A stretch of 64,000 bases of DNA from Phycisphaerae bacterium (GCA_029260165.1 JAJDDT010000050.1:1-64000); one strand, 5' to 3'. Shown: positions 1-10,623, counted from the stretch's first letter. Translations and numbers: made by a program. The notes: generated from the letters alone by a model not told the origin.

Positions 1-1
1 G

Positions 2-139
2 ATCGCCTATCATCGCCGCCGCAACACCGAAGCCAAACTCAGCCACACCAAAACCATGCGAGAAACTCTGTCCAAATCAGAGATCGACATGGACCAGATC
101 AGGTCATGCCTGGAGAGTAACTTTGCGCTGTACTGCTAA
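2..139 (+). CDS. C-terminal fragment of a CDS starting upstream of the window (hypothetical)
   Basis: Open frame from the window edge IAYHRRRNTEAKLSHTKTMRETLSKSEIDMDQIRSCLESNFALYC* ending at TAA 137-139. Confidence 0.5.
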   Translation: MAYHRRRNTEAKLSHTKTMRETLSKSEIDMDQIRSCLESNFALYC

Positions 140-623
140 TCAGATTGTCGGGTGATTCCCAATTCTGTCCGCATTCGGGGCAGGCGATTGAGGTGTTTGG
201 CCCTTTTTGGTAGTGGCACTTTGCACAGAAGAGTTCGTTACCCTCGCGTTTTCCCCAACCTGCAATTATCAGAAAGACCGCAAATATACCCAGGTAGAAA
301 CCGGACATTGTGAATACGAAGAAAACCATTCCCTCGTCGCCCGCGACAAGTGTCCAGGGGATCGCGAGGAAAAAGGTCATGGTTATAGAGGCGAAAACAA
401 CCGGCGTTCGATGTTCCTTTTGCAGTCGGTGGTTCGGGCGAATCCGGGGGAGAGCGAATCCGAAGAGGAGTAACGAAACCGTGACCACCGCGACGATCGC
501 GATTGCTTGTCCGAAGCTGAATTTCCCGATTTGACCGAAACTGCTGACTGCGATCGCGAGCGCAGCGCACTGAAACAGAGTGAGGGTGGCTGTGGTTGCG
601 ACGATTTTTCGGCGCGTTGACAT
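99..623 (-). CDS. Membrane protein with C-terminal zinc ribbon, hypothetical
   Basis: Several hydrophobic segments plus CxxC...CPECG motif. Confidence 0.7.
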   Translation of the reverse strand: MSTRRKIVATTATLTLFQCAALAIAVSSFGQIGKFSFGQAIAIVAVVTVSLLLFGFALPRIRPNHRLQKEHRTPVVFASITMTFFLAIPWTLVAGDEGMVFFVFTMSGFYLGIFAVFLIIAGWGKREGNELFCAKCHYQKGPNTSIACPECGQNWESPDNLISSTAQSYSPGMT

Positions 624-635
624 GGTGGGAGTGTA

Positions 636-1025
636 TCAAGTGGATGCGAGGGTGTTAATCCGGGGCGACTTTGATGGTTTTTTCGAGTTCGATGCGTTCG
701 TGCCAAAGGGCGTCTGGTGGGATGAAGAGCGTGCCGTCGGGGTTCCATTGATGCCATGTCGTACAACAGGGGCTTTGTCGATGACCAGCCACCGTTCGGC
801 TCGGATGTGGGTCGGGGCATCGTTCATGCGGAGTTTGATTTCAGTGGTATTGCCTGTTGGTGGACTGTTCCCGGGTTCGATCGGTACGGGGTGCAAACGC
901 ACCGAGTGATTCAAGCGGTGACGTGGTGTTTCATTTTCGTCGATGTAGAAGCCTCTGAAGTGGTCAGGCGCTGTTTCGTACATGATCGGTCGTTGAAAGT
1001 CATTCTCAACGGAAACTCTGAACAC
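636..1025 (-). CDS. Hypothetical protein
   Basis: Longest ORF in the interval; no recognised family. Confidence 0.35.
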   Translation of the reverse strand: MFRVSVENDFQRPIMYETAPDHFRGFYIDENETPRHRLNHSVRLHPVPIEPGNSPPTGNTTEIKLRMNDAPTHIRAERWLVIDKAPVVRHGINGTPTARSSSHQTPFGTNASNSKKPSKSPRINTLAST

Positions 1026-1218
1026 GCCCCACTTTGGTGGGTTCTGCCGCGACCGAAAGTACTATCAGAATGGTCGTTCTGTCCTTCTTTGTCATATCGA
1101 TTTGTCAATCGTTTTTGATAAAAACCTGAATAATTATTTTCGATTGGTGGTTTGTTGTAGTACGGGGTTATTATTGAGGGTATTTGGCAGGGTATTTCGA
1201 TTGTGGTTTGATGAGTTA

Positions 1219-1253
1219 TTGGTTTTCCTGTCACCCGCGAGAGGTGACGCTGC
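1219..1253. repeat. Dispersed hairpin element copy 1
   Basis: TTGGTTTTCCTGTCACCCGCGAGAGGTGACGCTGC; compare 47745-47779. Confidence 0.55.
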
Positions 1254-1271
1254 GCCGAAAATCGATTCTGC

Positions 1272-2180
1272 TCAGCGGAGCATTTTGCTGGGTGGGGCGA
1301 GATCGCCGGTCGTCCTTGCAATGTCGCGGACGATTTCGGCGGCGGTCATGAGTTTATCGAAATCGATCCCGGTTTCGACGCCCATCTGGTGAAACATGTA
1401 GACCAACTCCTCGGTGACGACGTTTCCGCCGCCGCCCGGTCCCTTGGCGAGGTCTGTGAATGGTGTTCCGCCAATGCCGCCGACGGAAGCGTCGAATATT
1501 CGGAGGCCACATTCGTAGGCGATCAGTGCGTTGGCGACGCCCATGCCGTAGGAATCATGAAAATGGACAGCCAGTTTTTCGAGTGCGACGACGGGGGCGA
1601 GGTGGTTGATCACTTGTCGGACGCGGAGTGGATGGGTGGTGCCCCTGGTGTCTGCGAGCGCGACGTGGTCGCAGCCCAGGTCGAGCAGTCGTTTGGTCAG
1701 GTCAGCCACAATTTTGAGGTCGGCGTCGCTGCCGTCGAGGTCCTGGAATACGGCGGACAGGTGGGCGCGAAGTTTGAAGCCGTCGCGTTTGGCGGATTCC
1801 GCGACGACGGTGGCGGCGGTCATGGATTCCTCGATGGACATTCGGAGGTTGAATTGGGAGTAAGATTCTGAGGCGGAGACAAAAATGGCGACGGCGTTGA
1901 GACCCGAGTTCTTGAACTGGTCATAGTATTTGGCGTTTGGTACGAGGGCGGCGAGGTCAGTCTTGTCGCATTGGGCGATGCCGGCGGCGACGTCGAGTGT
2001 GTTGGCCATCTGCGGGACGGCGCGTTTGCTGACGAATGATCCGACCTCGATGAAATTGAGGCCTGCCTTTGACAAGGCGTTGACCAAGGCGACCTTTTTA
2101 TCTGTGGGGACGAGTTGGTCGCGGTTAAGGGACTGGAGTCCGTCGCGCGGAGCCATCTCGCAGATGCGTACCTGTGGCAT
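1272..2180 (-). CDS. Hydroxymethylglutaryl-CoA lyase family protein
   Basis: MPQVRICEMAPRDGLQSLNRD...FIEVGSFVSKRAVPQMANT...GCDHVALADTRGTTHP...VGGIGGTPF; start trimmed to ATG at 2180. Confidence 0.9.
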   Translation of the reverse strand: MPQVRICEMAPRDGLQSLNRDQLVPTDKKVALVNALSKAGLNFIEVGSFVSKRAVPQMANTLDVAAGIAQCDKTDLAALVPNAKYYDQFKNSGLNAVAIFVSASESYSQFNLRMSIEESMTAATVVAESAKRDGFKLRAHLSAVFQDLDGSDADLKIVADLTKRLLDLGCDHVALADTRGTTHPLRVRQVINHLAPVVALEKLAVHFHDSYGMGVANALIAYECGLRIFDASVGGIGGTPFTDLAKGPGGGGNVVTEELVYMFHQMGVETGIDFDKLMTAAEIVRDIARTTGDLAPPSKMLR

Positions 2181-2332
2181 GATGCAATTCTCCTGTGGCA
2201 GCCATGATGGGGTTATGATTGTGGGCGTCAAGGTTGCGGGTTCGGGGTTGGCGATCGCGGGTTGTTGCCTTACGTTCGGCGTATTGTCAGGCGGTGGATG
2301 GCGGAGTCGGGAATGGAAGGTCAGGAGTGGAC

Positions 2333-3094
2333 ATGAGCGATATATTGCGATCGCAGCGGATTGATGATGTTGAGGTCTGGGCGTTGAACCGTCCGCAATC
2401 ACGAAATGCTTTTACGCATGAGTTGATTGTGGAATTGGATGAGGCGGTTCGGCTGGGAATTGAGAATGCGGATGTCGGCGCGATGGTGATCACGGGTGCA
2501 CCGCCGGCGTTTTGCGGTGGTTTTGATCTGCGGGAGGTAGCCAGACATCAGGGGGATGCGGAGAAGAGTCGGGCGATGGCGGAGGCGTTGTTCGATATGT
2601 TCGAACGCGTTTACAACGCGCCCAAGCCTGTGGTGGCAGCCGTAAATGGTCATGCGGTGGCGGGCGGGGCGGGGTTGATGAGCACCTGTGATTATGTGGT
2701 GGTGTCTCGGAAGGCGAAGATCGGTTATCCGGAGATCAGGCGGGGGATCGTGGCTGCGGTCGTGATGCCCTATTTGGCCAGGCAGGTCGGGGAGCGGATG
2801 GCGACGCAGTTGCTCCTGACGGGTGAGTTGCTGGATGCGTACGAGGCGCGGAACGCGGGGTTGGTCAATGAGGTGAGGCCTGAGGATTCGGTGCTGTTGC
2901 GGGCGGTGGAGGTGGCGCAGCAGTTGGCGGGGATGCCTCGATCGTCGTATGCGGAGACGAAGCGGGTGTTGCACGAGGTGTACGCGCTGGATGCGGCGGC
3001 GAGTCGGGAGAGTGTGAAAAAGGTTCATTCGCAGGTGTTTTTGAGCGAGGAGGCGAAAGAGAGCATCGCGCGGTTTCTGGCGGGCGGGGATTGA
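2333..3094 (+). CDS. Enoyl-CoA hydratase/isomerase family protein
   Basis: NRPQSRNAF, ITGAPPAFCGGFDL, AVNGHAVAGGAGLMSTCD crotonase motifs; start at ATG 2333. Confidence 0.9.
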   Translation: MSDILRSQRIDDVEVWALNRPQSRNAFTHELIVELDEAVRLGIENADVGAMVITGAPPAFCGGFDLREVARHQGDAEKSRAMAEALFDMFERVYNAPKPVVAAVNGHAVAGGAGLMSTCDYVVVSRKAKIGYPEIRRGIVAAVVMPYLARQVGERMATQLLLTGELLDAYEARNAGLVNEVRPEDSVLLRAVEVAQQLAGMPRSSYAETKRVLHEVYALDAAASRESVKKVHSQVFLSEEAKESIARFLAGGD

Positions 3095-3669
3095 TGGCTG
3101 AGAGCATTTGGGGTTGCATGAAGACGATACCGTACAAGCCGTTGGGACGTGATCCGTGGATTGCCGGTGGAATCGGCGTTATCACGGGCTTTTGTGCGAT
3201 GCTGTGCCAATACTCGTGGTTCGCGATGAGTTGGCGTGGGCCGGTATATTTTTTCCAGTTTGGTGTCGTTGCATTGGCGGTTGTGCTTATTGTTCGCGTC
3301 TGGCGCTATCCCGAAAGTTCTCATTGTATGGTATGTGGCCTGTGTGCAGGATTCGGTTATTTCGTACCGCACATTATTGATGCACTGCGCACTGCGCGCT
3401 GGACCGGTGAATGGGCGACTGGTCCATATGTATTTCTAATAGGTTTCCTTGCCGTTCTCTCGGGCGTCGCGTATGCGATTGGTTCTGTTGTCGCAGCGTT
3501 TTTTTTTCGAATTTGGCGTCGCGTCGAGAGTCCACCTGAGTGGTTGGTCCATGCGAATTGTCGATCGTGTGGGTATTCATTGAAACACCTGACCGTTCCG
3601 CGCTGCCCTGAGTGTGGCACACCGTTTGATCAGTCCATTGTTATCTCCCCTGATGATTCGGGGGAATAG
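3091..3669 (+). CDS. Membrane protein with C-terminal zinc ribbon, hypothetical
   Basis: Transmembrane segments plus CRSCGYSLKHLTVPRCPECG. Confidence 0.75.
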   Translation: MMAESIWGCMKTIPYKPLGRDPWIAGGIGVITGFCAMLCQYSWFAMSWRGPVYFFQFGVVALAVVLIVRVWRYPESSHCMVCGLCAGFGYFVPHIIDALRTARWTGEWATGPYVFLIGFLAVLSGVAYAIGSVVAAFFFRIWRRVESPPEWLVHANCRSCGYSLKHLTVPRCPECGTPFDQSIVISPDDSGE

Positions 3670-3729
3670 ATCGTATCCACGAAGAGACTGTCGGCGAGCC
3701 GGTCATGCAACGCTCGGCTCGAAACTGTT

Positions 3730-4050
3730 CTAACCGTCCCGGCGGTTCAGGTCCGCCATGACCCAACCATCGCGAATCTCAGCCTCGTACCGCCCGACGC
3801 ACGCCTGCGGGGAATCCACACAAATACCGGTCGTCAAATCGAATTCCCAAAAGTGCCACGGACAGGAAACGATTCCGTCGTTCATCTCGCCACCCGAGAG
3901 GTTGCCGCTTGCGTGAGGGCACGAATTGTCGATGACATGGACCGTGTCGTCGGGCAGGAGAAAGACAGCCAATTCAAGACCGTCATGCTCGACAAACGTA
4001 CCCGCCCCGACCTTGCAAACGTCAGCCCTGATCAGGCGTACGAGCGTCAT
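3730..4050 (-). CDS. Rieske [2Fe-2S] domain protein
   Basis: CPHASGNLSGGEMNDGIVSCPWHFWEFD = CxH...CPWH Rieske motif. Confidence 0.88.
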   Translation of the reverse strand: MTLVRLIRADVCKVGAGTFVEHDGLELAVFLLPDDTVHVIDNSCPHASGNLSGGEMNDGIVSCPWHFWEFDLTTGICVDSPQACVGRYEAEIRDGWVMADLNRRDG

Positions 4051-4074
4051 GTCCTGGATCGTCTTGCGAGTAGT

Positions 4075-4347
4075 CTAAGGATCCACCCATCGCGAAAGAC
4101 GCGAAGGTCTTTCGGTCTGGAAGAGCAGGTCCAGGTCGTGAAAAATGGCTCGGCGATCGTAGTCGATGACGGTACCGATGGAGTGCAGATGATCACCGGC
4201 GGACTGTGTCAGCGTCGGACCCGGTTCCTGGGTCAACGCCAGCAGCTTGCCCGCATTTGCGACGTATGCGGCATTCCTGCCCGCCGTGCAACCGGGCATA
4301 GCCACCAACAGGACAACGAACAGGAGTCCGGCAAATATCGATTTCAT
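4075..4347 (-). CDS. Small putative lipoprotein
   Basis: N-terminal hydrophobic signal with lipobox-like VAMPGC. Confidence 0.55.
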   Translation of the reverse strand: MKSIFAGLLFVVLLVAMPGCTAGRNAAYVANAGKLLALTQEPGPTLTQSAGDHLHSIGTVIDYDRRAIFHDLDLLFQTERPSRLSRWVDP

Positions 4348-4433
4348 GGCTGTATTCCTTGATAAGACGGCGCGTCATTCCCCGCGCTCTGGGAAATCGT
4401 ACGGACCACCCTCAACGGTGTCAAACAGAGGCG

Positions 4434-4931
4434 TCAAACCGAACCGGAACCCCCGATTTTTCGGGCGTCGCGATGCAGCCAAAGCTGTTCAAGCGCGTAA
4501 AGCCACTCGACGTACGCGTATGGGATTTTGTGTTGTTCGTGCAACGCCTTGAGCGTATTCAGCAGGTCTTCGCTCTCGTCGGGTTGCCAGGTTTGTGCGT
4601 TCGGATCGCAAAAGAAGATACGACATCCCCCGGGACGGGCAACGCGCGTGGTGCAGACTCCGTCGCGGTGATACGGGCATTGCCCGGCGCCGTTGTCGAC
4701 CAGAATCTCCTGGCTCGCCCGACCTACAAAATAGGCGAGTTCGACCGGTGTGACATACAACCCGTGGTCGTAGTCCTTGAATTTGCAGCATAACCCGCGG
4801 TTGATGCATACCGGCTGGCGACTCGAAACGCGGCGGTCAAGCTGTTCGTAAACCACGGCGACGTCGTCGAGGAAAACAGTGGACCGAGCCAGTTCAAAGA
4901 CTCGTTCAATGGGAAGCGTCGCCGGAAACAT
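4434..4931 (-). CDS. YkgJ-like cysteine cluster protein
   Basis: CINRGLCCKF, CPYHRDGVCTTRVARPGGCRIFFC. Confidence 0.8.
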   Translation of the reverse strand: MFPATLPIERVFELARSTVFLDDVAVVYEQLDRRVSSRQPVCINRGLCCKFKDYDHGLYVTPVELAYFVGRASQEILVDNGAGQCPYHRDGVCTTRVARPGGCRIFFCDPNAQTWQPDESEDLLNTLKALHEQHKIPYAYVEWLYALEQLWLHRDARKIGGSGSV

Positions 4932-4943
4932 ACAAGGCTCACG

Positions 4944-5366
4944 TTACCAGGATTTCCGGAGACGAATGTCCTCGATCGCGACGAAGTTGTGTTCCTTGCC
5001 GCGGTTCATTCCCGGGCAGGTCAGCGCCGCACGGTTCCACGCATCGGTTGACCGAAGATTTTCCGTCCAGAAAGGCCAGGTTCTGCACTGCAATGGTCGA
5101 ACCGGGTAGATACCGCAAAAGGACTTCTCGCCGTCGCGTTTTAGGAAGATGCAGTCACCGTCTGGCTTTTCAGTAAGACTGTATCGGAGTTCAACGCGTC
5201 GGAGTTGCTCCTTGTCGAGCCATCCGTCCTCGCGCCCGACGAATTTGGAAATTCGGGCGATCTCCTCCTTGGTGACCCAGACAAAACCGGGCGGACCGCT
5301 GCAGCAGTTTCCACACTGCGAGCATTCAAAATGCAAGCCGGCTGCATACCATTTTTCGCGACCCAT
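4944..5366 (-). CDS. YkgJ family cysteine cluster protein
   Basis: CSQCGNCCSGPPGFVWVTKEEI, CGIYPVRPLQCRTWPFW. Confidence 0.88.
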   Translation of the reverse strand: MGREKWYAAGLHFECSQCGNCCSGPPGFVWVTKEEIARISKFVGREDGWLDKEQLRRVELRYSLTEKPDGDCIFLKRDGEKSFCGIYPVRPLQCRTWPFWTENLRSTDAWNRAALTCPGMNRGKEHNFVAIEDIRLRKSW

Positions 5367-5563
5367 CCCGAAACCTCCGATTCAGCGAAAACCACCCTAA
5401 CGACAGGCTTCGGGGATGACAACAAGGGCGAAACCATGCGGGGCGATTGCAGTGGTTATCCCTGCTCCGCGTAACTGACTCGCAGTCAATTTTCTGTCGA
5501 TATCGATCATCGGGGGCGACGTTGCTTCCCTGTCCACCAGGTCCCAGGCACCGGTCAATACCT

Positions 5564-6835
5564 ATGTCCACCCGCGGTTTTATCGGACTGTTCATGATCG
5601 TCGCACTGACGACGGTTTTCTATCGCCTGCCACCGATCGCGGCGGAGCAGGACTCGGTTTATCGGACCTACGCGCCGCTCGTGGAGGTCGATGCTTTGAT
5701 CCGTCGTGACTATGTGATTCCCGTCGAGGGTGACCGACTGACGGACGGAGCCATCCGTGGGTTGCTTCTGAAATTGGATCGTTACAGTGCGTACGTCAGT
5801 CCGGAGGATTTGGCTGACTATAGAACGAAGAACACCGGACGGTACATCGGTGTGGGGTTGGAAATCGGTGAGGCTGACGGATCGCTCGTGGTGATTTCGC
5901 CCGTGGAGAATGGTCCTGCGATGGATGCGGGGGTGGCGTCGGGTGACGTGATTCTGGCGATTGATGGGCGACCTGCGTCGGGGGTTTCGGTTTACGAGGC
6001 GGAGCGGTTGCTTGAAGGAGCGCATGGAACGTTTGCGTCGCTGCGATTGCGTTGCGCTGACGGGTCGGTCGTGATGAAATCCATTCGGCGGTCGATGTTG
6101 AACCGTGTGGCTGTCCGAGGCTGTGGAAGATCGACCGATGGCAGGCACGATTTTGTTCTCGATGCGGAGCGGCGGGTTGGTTATGTGCGCGTGTCCAAAT
6201 TTGACGTGGGCGCGACTGAAGCGTTGATGGTGGCGATCGCGGAAATGAAGAAGGCCGGGATGACATCGTTCATCGTCGATCTGCGATTCAACCCGGGTGG
6301 CTTGTTTACCGAAGCGGTTGCGATGGTGGATCGGTTCGTTGACCGCGGCGTCATCGTCAAGACGGTCAATCGCCGTCGCGCGATCAAGACGTACAAAGCC
6401 ACGCCGGACAATTCCGATACGACAACGCCGCTCGTCGTGCTGATCAATCAGGGAACAGCCAGCTCGGCTGAGATCGTGGCGGGTTCGTTACAAGACCACG
6501 AGCGTGCGACGGTGATTGGTGAGCGGTCATTCGGAAAGGGCAGCGTTCAGAACCTGATTGAGGTTCAACATGGCAACGCCGGTTTGCGTCTGACGGTGGC
6601 GTTGTATCAACTTCCCGGTGGCAGAATCATTCACAAGTCGCGCGATGCCCGGACGTGGGGTGTTGTTCCGGATGTCGTGATTGAGTTGGACGATGATGAA
6701 TACGCCAGGATCATCGCGCGACGACAGGAGATTGATCGTTCTGTTGTGGGGAGCGAGGGCGCGCGCGTGTTCATGGATCGTCAGTTGGCTGAGGCATTGT
6801 CGGTATTGACCACGAGCGGGACGGTCCATCGCTGA
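5564..6835 (+). CDS. S41 family (carboxyl-terminal processing) peptidase with PDZ domain
   Basis: YIGVGLEIGEADGSLVVISPVENGPAMDAGV..GDVILAIDG; LRFNPGGLFTEAV; GTASSAEIVAGSLQDHERATVIGERSFGKGSVQ; start at ATG 5564. Confidence 0.93.
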   Translation: MSTRGFIGLFMIVALTTVFYRLPPIAAEQDSVYRTYAPLVEVDALIRRDYVIPVEGDRLTDGAIRGLLLKLDRYSAYVSPEDLADYRTKNTGRYIGVGLEIGEADGSLVVISPVENGPAMDAGVASGDVILAIDGRPASGVSVYEAERLLEGAHGTFASLRLRCADGSVVMKSIRRSMLNRVAVRGCGRSTDGRHDFVLDAERRVGYVRVSKFDVGATEALMVAIAEMKKAGMTSFIVDLRFNPGGLFTEAVAMVDRFVDRGVIVKTVNRRRAIKTYKATPDNSDTTTPLVVLINQGTASSAEIVAGSLQDHERATVIGERSFGKGSVQNLIEVQHGNAGLRLTVALYQLPGGRIIHKSRDARTWGVVPDVVIELDDDEYARIIARRQEIDRSVVGSEGARVFMDRQLAEALSVLTTSGTVHR

Positions 6836-6869
6836 TTAAGGATTTCGTCCAACAACGCCAGCCATGAAG

Positions 6870-8138
6870 TCAATAGATCGGGAATTGTTGGCACATTTCT
6901 GCTACCTCGCTTCGCACACGCTCGATTTCGCCAATGTTACCCTGTGAGCGCAGGACCTCGTCGATCCATTTTGCGATGTTGGACATTTCTCCCGTTCCCA
7001 GTCCGCGTGTTGTCAGGGCGGGTGTTCCGAGACGCAGGCCGCTGGTTTCGGTCGGCTTTCGCTCGTCGAACGGGATCATGTTCTTGTTCGAGATGATGTT
7101 GGCCTGCTCGAGCCAGGCTTCGGCGTCTTTGCCGGTGACGTCTGGGTAGTTGGGTCGCAGATCGACGAGCATCAGGTGGTTGTCCGTGCCGCCCGATACA
7201 ATGCGGTTGCCGGCTGACGTTAGCGCTTCGGCGAGTGCTCTGGCGTTTTCGATGATTTTGGCCTGGTAGGTTTTGAATTCGGGTTTGAGTGCCTCGCCGA
7301 ATGCGACGGCCTTGGCGAGTATGGCGTGCATCAGGGGGCCACCCTGCGAACCTGGGAAGATTCGCGAGTCGATTTTCCTGGCCCACTCTTCTTTGCACAT
7401 AATCATCCCGCCGCGTGGTCCGCGGAGCGTCTTGTGCGTCGTTGTCGTGACAAAAGAAGCTGTCGGTGTGGGCGTCGGGTGCAAACCGGTGGCGACGAGT
7501 CCCGCGATGTGGGCGATGTCAGCCATGTGTTGCGCGCCGACCTCCTCGGCGATTTCTGAAAACCTGTCGAATTCAATTTGGCGCGAGTATGCGCTCGCAC
7601 CGGAGATAATCAGTTGCGGTTTGTGTTCCTGTGCAAGCTTGCGAATTTCGGCGTAGTTGAATTCCTCGGTTTTCGGGTCTACCCCATAGGAAACAATGTT
7701 GTACAGCAATCCGCTCATGTTGACCTTCAAGCCATGGGAAAGGTGCCCACCGTGGGCGAGGTCGAGTGACAGGATGGTGTCACCGGGTTTTAGTGCTGCG
7801 AGGTAGACGGCTGCGTTGGCCTGGCTTCCGGAATGGGCCTGGACGTTGACGTGATCGCAGCCGAATAGTTGGGTCGCCCGTTCGCGCGCGAGTGACTCAA
7901 TCGCGTCCATGTTGACACACCCCCCGTAATACCGCTTGCCGGGGTAGCCTTCGGCGTATTTGTTGGTGAATACCGAGCCGGCTGCTTCTAAAACGGCTGG
8001 GGAGACGTGATTTTCCGAGGCGATCAACTCGAGTGTGTTTTGTTGCCGCTCAAGCTCAGCCTCCATGATGCGGGCAATATCGGGATCCTGCGTCGCAATG
8101 GCTGACGTTTCTGTCTTGTTGAGTGTGGTTGTCATCAT
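6870..8138 (-). CDS. glyA: Serine hydroxymethyltransferase
   Basis: [58 protein letters not shown]. Confidence 0.97.
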   Translation of the reverse strand: MMTTTLNKTETSAIATQDPDIARIMEAELERQQNTLELIASENHVSPAVLEAAGSVFTNKYAEGYPGKRYYGGCVNMDAIESLARERATQLFGCDHVNVQAHSGSQANAAVYLAALKPGDTILSLDLAHGGHLSHGLKVNMSGLLYNIVSYGVDPKTEEFNYAEIRKLAQEHKPQLIISGASAYSRQIEFDRFSEIAEEVGAQHMADIAHIAGLVATGLHPTPTPTASFVTTTTHKTLRGPRGGMIMCKEEWARKIDSRIFPGSQGGPLMHAILAKAVAFGEALKPEFKTYQAKIIENARALAEALTSAGNRIVSGGTDNHLMLVDLRPNYPDVTGKDAEAWLEQANIISNKNMIPFDERKPTETSGLRLGTPALTTRGLGTGEMSNIAKWIDEVLRSQGNIGEIERVRSEVAEMCQQFPIY

Positions 8139-8161
8139 TCCTCTTTCTTCGGCGATTGCCT

Positions 8162-9307
8162 TCAGGCATCCTTGATCAAATGTCTCGCGATGATGAGGCG
8201 TTGGATTTCGCTCGTGCCTTCGTAAATCGTGGTGATGCGTGCGTCACGGAACAACTGCTCGACGCGGCACTCTTTGACATAACCGGAACCACCGTGCACC
8301 TGTACCGCGCGGTACGCGATGCGGTTGGCTGCCTCTGTGGCGAATAGTTTCGCCATCGCGCTGGCTTGCGGGTCTTTTCGACCGGTGTCAACGAGATGAG
8401 CTGCCCGGTCAATCAACAGACGGGCGGCTTCAAGATCGACGGCACCGTCAGCCACCATTTCCTGGATGGCCTGGAAACAGGCGATGGGTTGATCAAACTG
8501 TGTTCGTTGGTCGGCGTAGGAAATCATCTCGTCGAGACAGGCTTCACCGATCCCCGCCGCCTGCGACGCGATGCCGATGCGCCCCTCGTCCAGCGCGCCG
8601 AGGCAGACCTTCATGCCCTCGCCTTCCTGTCCGAGCAGGTTTTCATCCGGTACAAAAACGTCACTGAGGTGCAGCACGACGGTTTCGCTACCGCGGATGC
8701 CCATCTTGCCGTGGATTTTGTCACGTTCGATGCCGGTCTCCACGCCATCGACGATCATCGCGCTCAACCCGGTACCGCGGGGACCATCCGGATTTGTTCG
8801 ACACAGAATCAGAAACCACCGGGCGTGCAGACCGTTGGTAATCCACATTTTGCTGCCTGTGACGCGGTATCCTCCGTCGACTTTCGTTCCGATCGTTTTG
8901 GTGGACGCGACGTCGCTGCCCGCATCAGCCTCGCTGATTGCGAAGGCTGCGAATGACTCGTGACTGCCGAAATGACCGTAGTGCTTTTCTTTCCATGCGT
9001 TTGTGGCGTGCATCCCCAGCACCTTGCAAACCATCGAATGCACGGAAACGGTGACGGCTGTTGACGGCGACGCGTAGGCAATCTCGCGGATAATGGACGC
9101 ATAGGTCCGCATGTCGCATTCAAGCCCGCCGAACTTCTCGGGCAGGGGCAGGCTTAGCAGGCCTAACTCGGCGATGGCGGGCATCATTTCCCAGACGGAG
9201 GTCTCGTCCTCGTCCCATCGTCGGTCAGCCTCCAGAAGCTCGTTGCGAGCGAATTCGCGGATGGCATCGAGGAGCAGTGCCTGATCATCTTTTGTGGCGC
9301 TTCCCAC
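8162..9307 (-). CDS. Acyl-CoA dehydrogenase
   Basis: [65 protein letters not shown]. Confidence 0.94.
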   Translation of the reverse strand: MGSATKDDQALLLDAIREFARNELLEADRRWDEDETSVWEMMPAIAELGLLSLPLPEKFGGLECDMRTYASIIREIAYASPSTAVTVSVHSMVCKVLGMHATNAWKEKHYGHFGSHESFAAFAISEADAGSDVASTKTIGTKVDGGYRVTGSKMWITNGLHARWFLILCRTNPDGPRGTGLSAMIVDGVETGIERDKIHGKMGIRGSETVVLHLSDVFVPDENLLGQEGEGMKVCLGALDEGRIGIASQAAGIGEACLDEMISYADQRTQFDQPIACFQAIQEMVADGAVDLEAARLLIDRAAHLVDTGRKDPQASAMAKLFATEAANRIAYRAVQVHGGSGYVKECRVEQLFRDARITTIYEGTSEIQRLIIARHLIKDA

Positions 9308-9443
9308 GTTCGGAATCCTCCCTGGCAGCGCTTGGCGGCCGACGGGGTCGTTTCAGTACCAATCGCGCGATTCTAGTGGACGATCGTGACCCGAGCCAAG
9401 GGCATGGACGTGGGTTCGGGTCGATGAAATCCGGTTTGAGCAT

Positions 9444-9494
9444 AAAAAAAACTGCGGCCCATCGATTCCCCAACGCAGGGTCGATAGGCCGCAG
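9444..9494 (-). terminator. Strong intrinsic terminator (minus strand)
   Basis: Stem CTGCGGCC(T)ATCGA...TCGAT(G)GGCCGCAG followed by T8 on the minus strand. Confidence 0.8.
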
Positions 9495-9508
9495 CAGAGG
9501 CGGCAAGT

Positions 9509-9548
9509 AAAAAAGGTGCCGCGGAGACCCCATTTCGAGGCCTCCGCG
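9509..9548 (-). terminator. Hairpin with T-tract, upstream of the 9444 terminator
   Basis: CGCGGAG...CTCCGCG then GCACCTTTTTT on the minus strand. Confidence 0.55.
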
Positions 9549-9916
9549 ACCCCCAAGGTGGTAACCCACTCTTTAACAGACCCCCAAGGCTACCTTTGGT
9601 TAGCGAAAACTGCCGTGGTTGGCCCCCATCAGCGCTCCTCGCTAACACCGCGATATGGAGCAACCCGTGTGCCAATCGGACATGCATCAGGCATAAATCC
9701 TATAATTCTATTTATTTCAACGAGTTACGTTTCTTGTGGCCGGGACAGGCGGGTTGCGGATCGTGGAAGACTACCCACCGGGGCAGCAGCAAATGGGGAA
9801 TAATCCCCATTCTGGTCACCGATTCCAAAATGTGGATCAGGGCCGGCATTCGCCGTTCAATAGGCACATCGCCCGGAAATGTCTGCAATCGGGGACATTC
9901 CGCCTCATCTCAGCGG

Positions 9917-10567
9917 CTATGGACGGATGCGATCCGCAGGTGGGTCGTGAACGCGATGATCACCGACAATCGGGGCATCGCCTTCTTCCGGTGGGGGTGT
10001 CCAGCAGGATTCGCAACGGGGTTCAAATGCCTCCGCACCACCGACAAGGTTGGCTGCGACAAACGGGATGAGCCGCTGCGTTCGGGTGGCTTGTCCGCCA
10101 CATTTCCCGCATTGGGTTGTTTTCACGGTGACCGAGTCCGCCAGTTTTCGAAGCCTGGCAATCATCGGAAACGGTCTGCCCCAACTGTCGAGATCGAGCG
10201 TGGTCACGATGACGTCGAGACCACGGGTACATAGCTGCTCGCAAACGGCGGGGAAATTGTCGTCAAAAAAGTGGCCCTCGTCGATCGCGACGACGTTCGC
10301 GTTCCCCATGTCAACCTTTTGCAATTCGTCGCTGTGCGTAACGGGGACAGCCCGGCAGCTTCGATGGTTGTGGCTGACCACGCGCGTGTCGTCGTAACGC
10401 CTGTCGAGTGCGTGCTTGAAAACGCAGACGTCGCCGGCCGGCAGACCACGCACACGGTCGATCAACGCTTCGGTCTTCCCCGCGAACATGCACCCACAGA
10501 TGACGTGGATCGACCCGGGTTGACCTTTTTCTCGAAAAACACCGATACCGCCGTACACACTGGACAT
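9917..10567 (-). CDS. tdk: Thymidine kinase
   Basis: GSIHVICGCMFAGKTEALIDRVR P-loop; VVAIDEGHFFD; CGKCGGQATRTQR zinc site. Confidence 0.93.
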   Translation of the reverse strand: MSSVYGGIGVFREKGQPGSIHVICGCMFAGKTEALIDRVRGLPAGDVCVFKHALDRRYDDTRVVSHNHRSCRAVPVTHSDELQKVDMGNANVVAIDEGHFFDDNFPAVCEQLCTRGLDVIVTTLDLDSWGRPFPMIARLRKLADSVTVKTTQCGKCGGQATRTQRLIPFVAANLVGGAEAFEPRCESCWTPPPEEGDAPIVGDHRVHDPPADRIRP

Positions 10568-10623
10568 GATGCCCATGTTACCGCCACACCCGTTGGCGAA
10601 AAGCGTCGAAAATCGGTTTCGCG

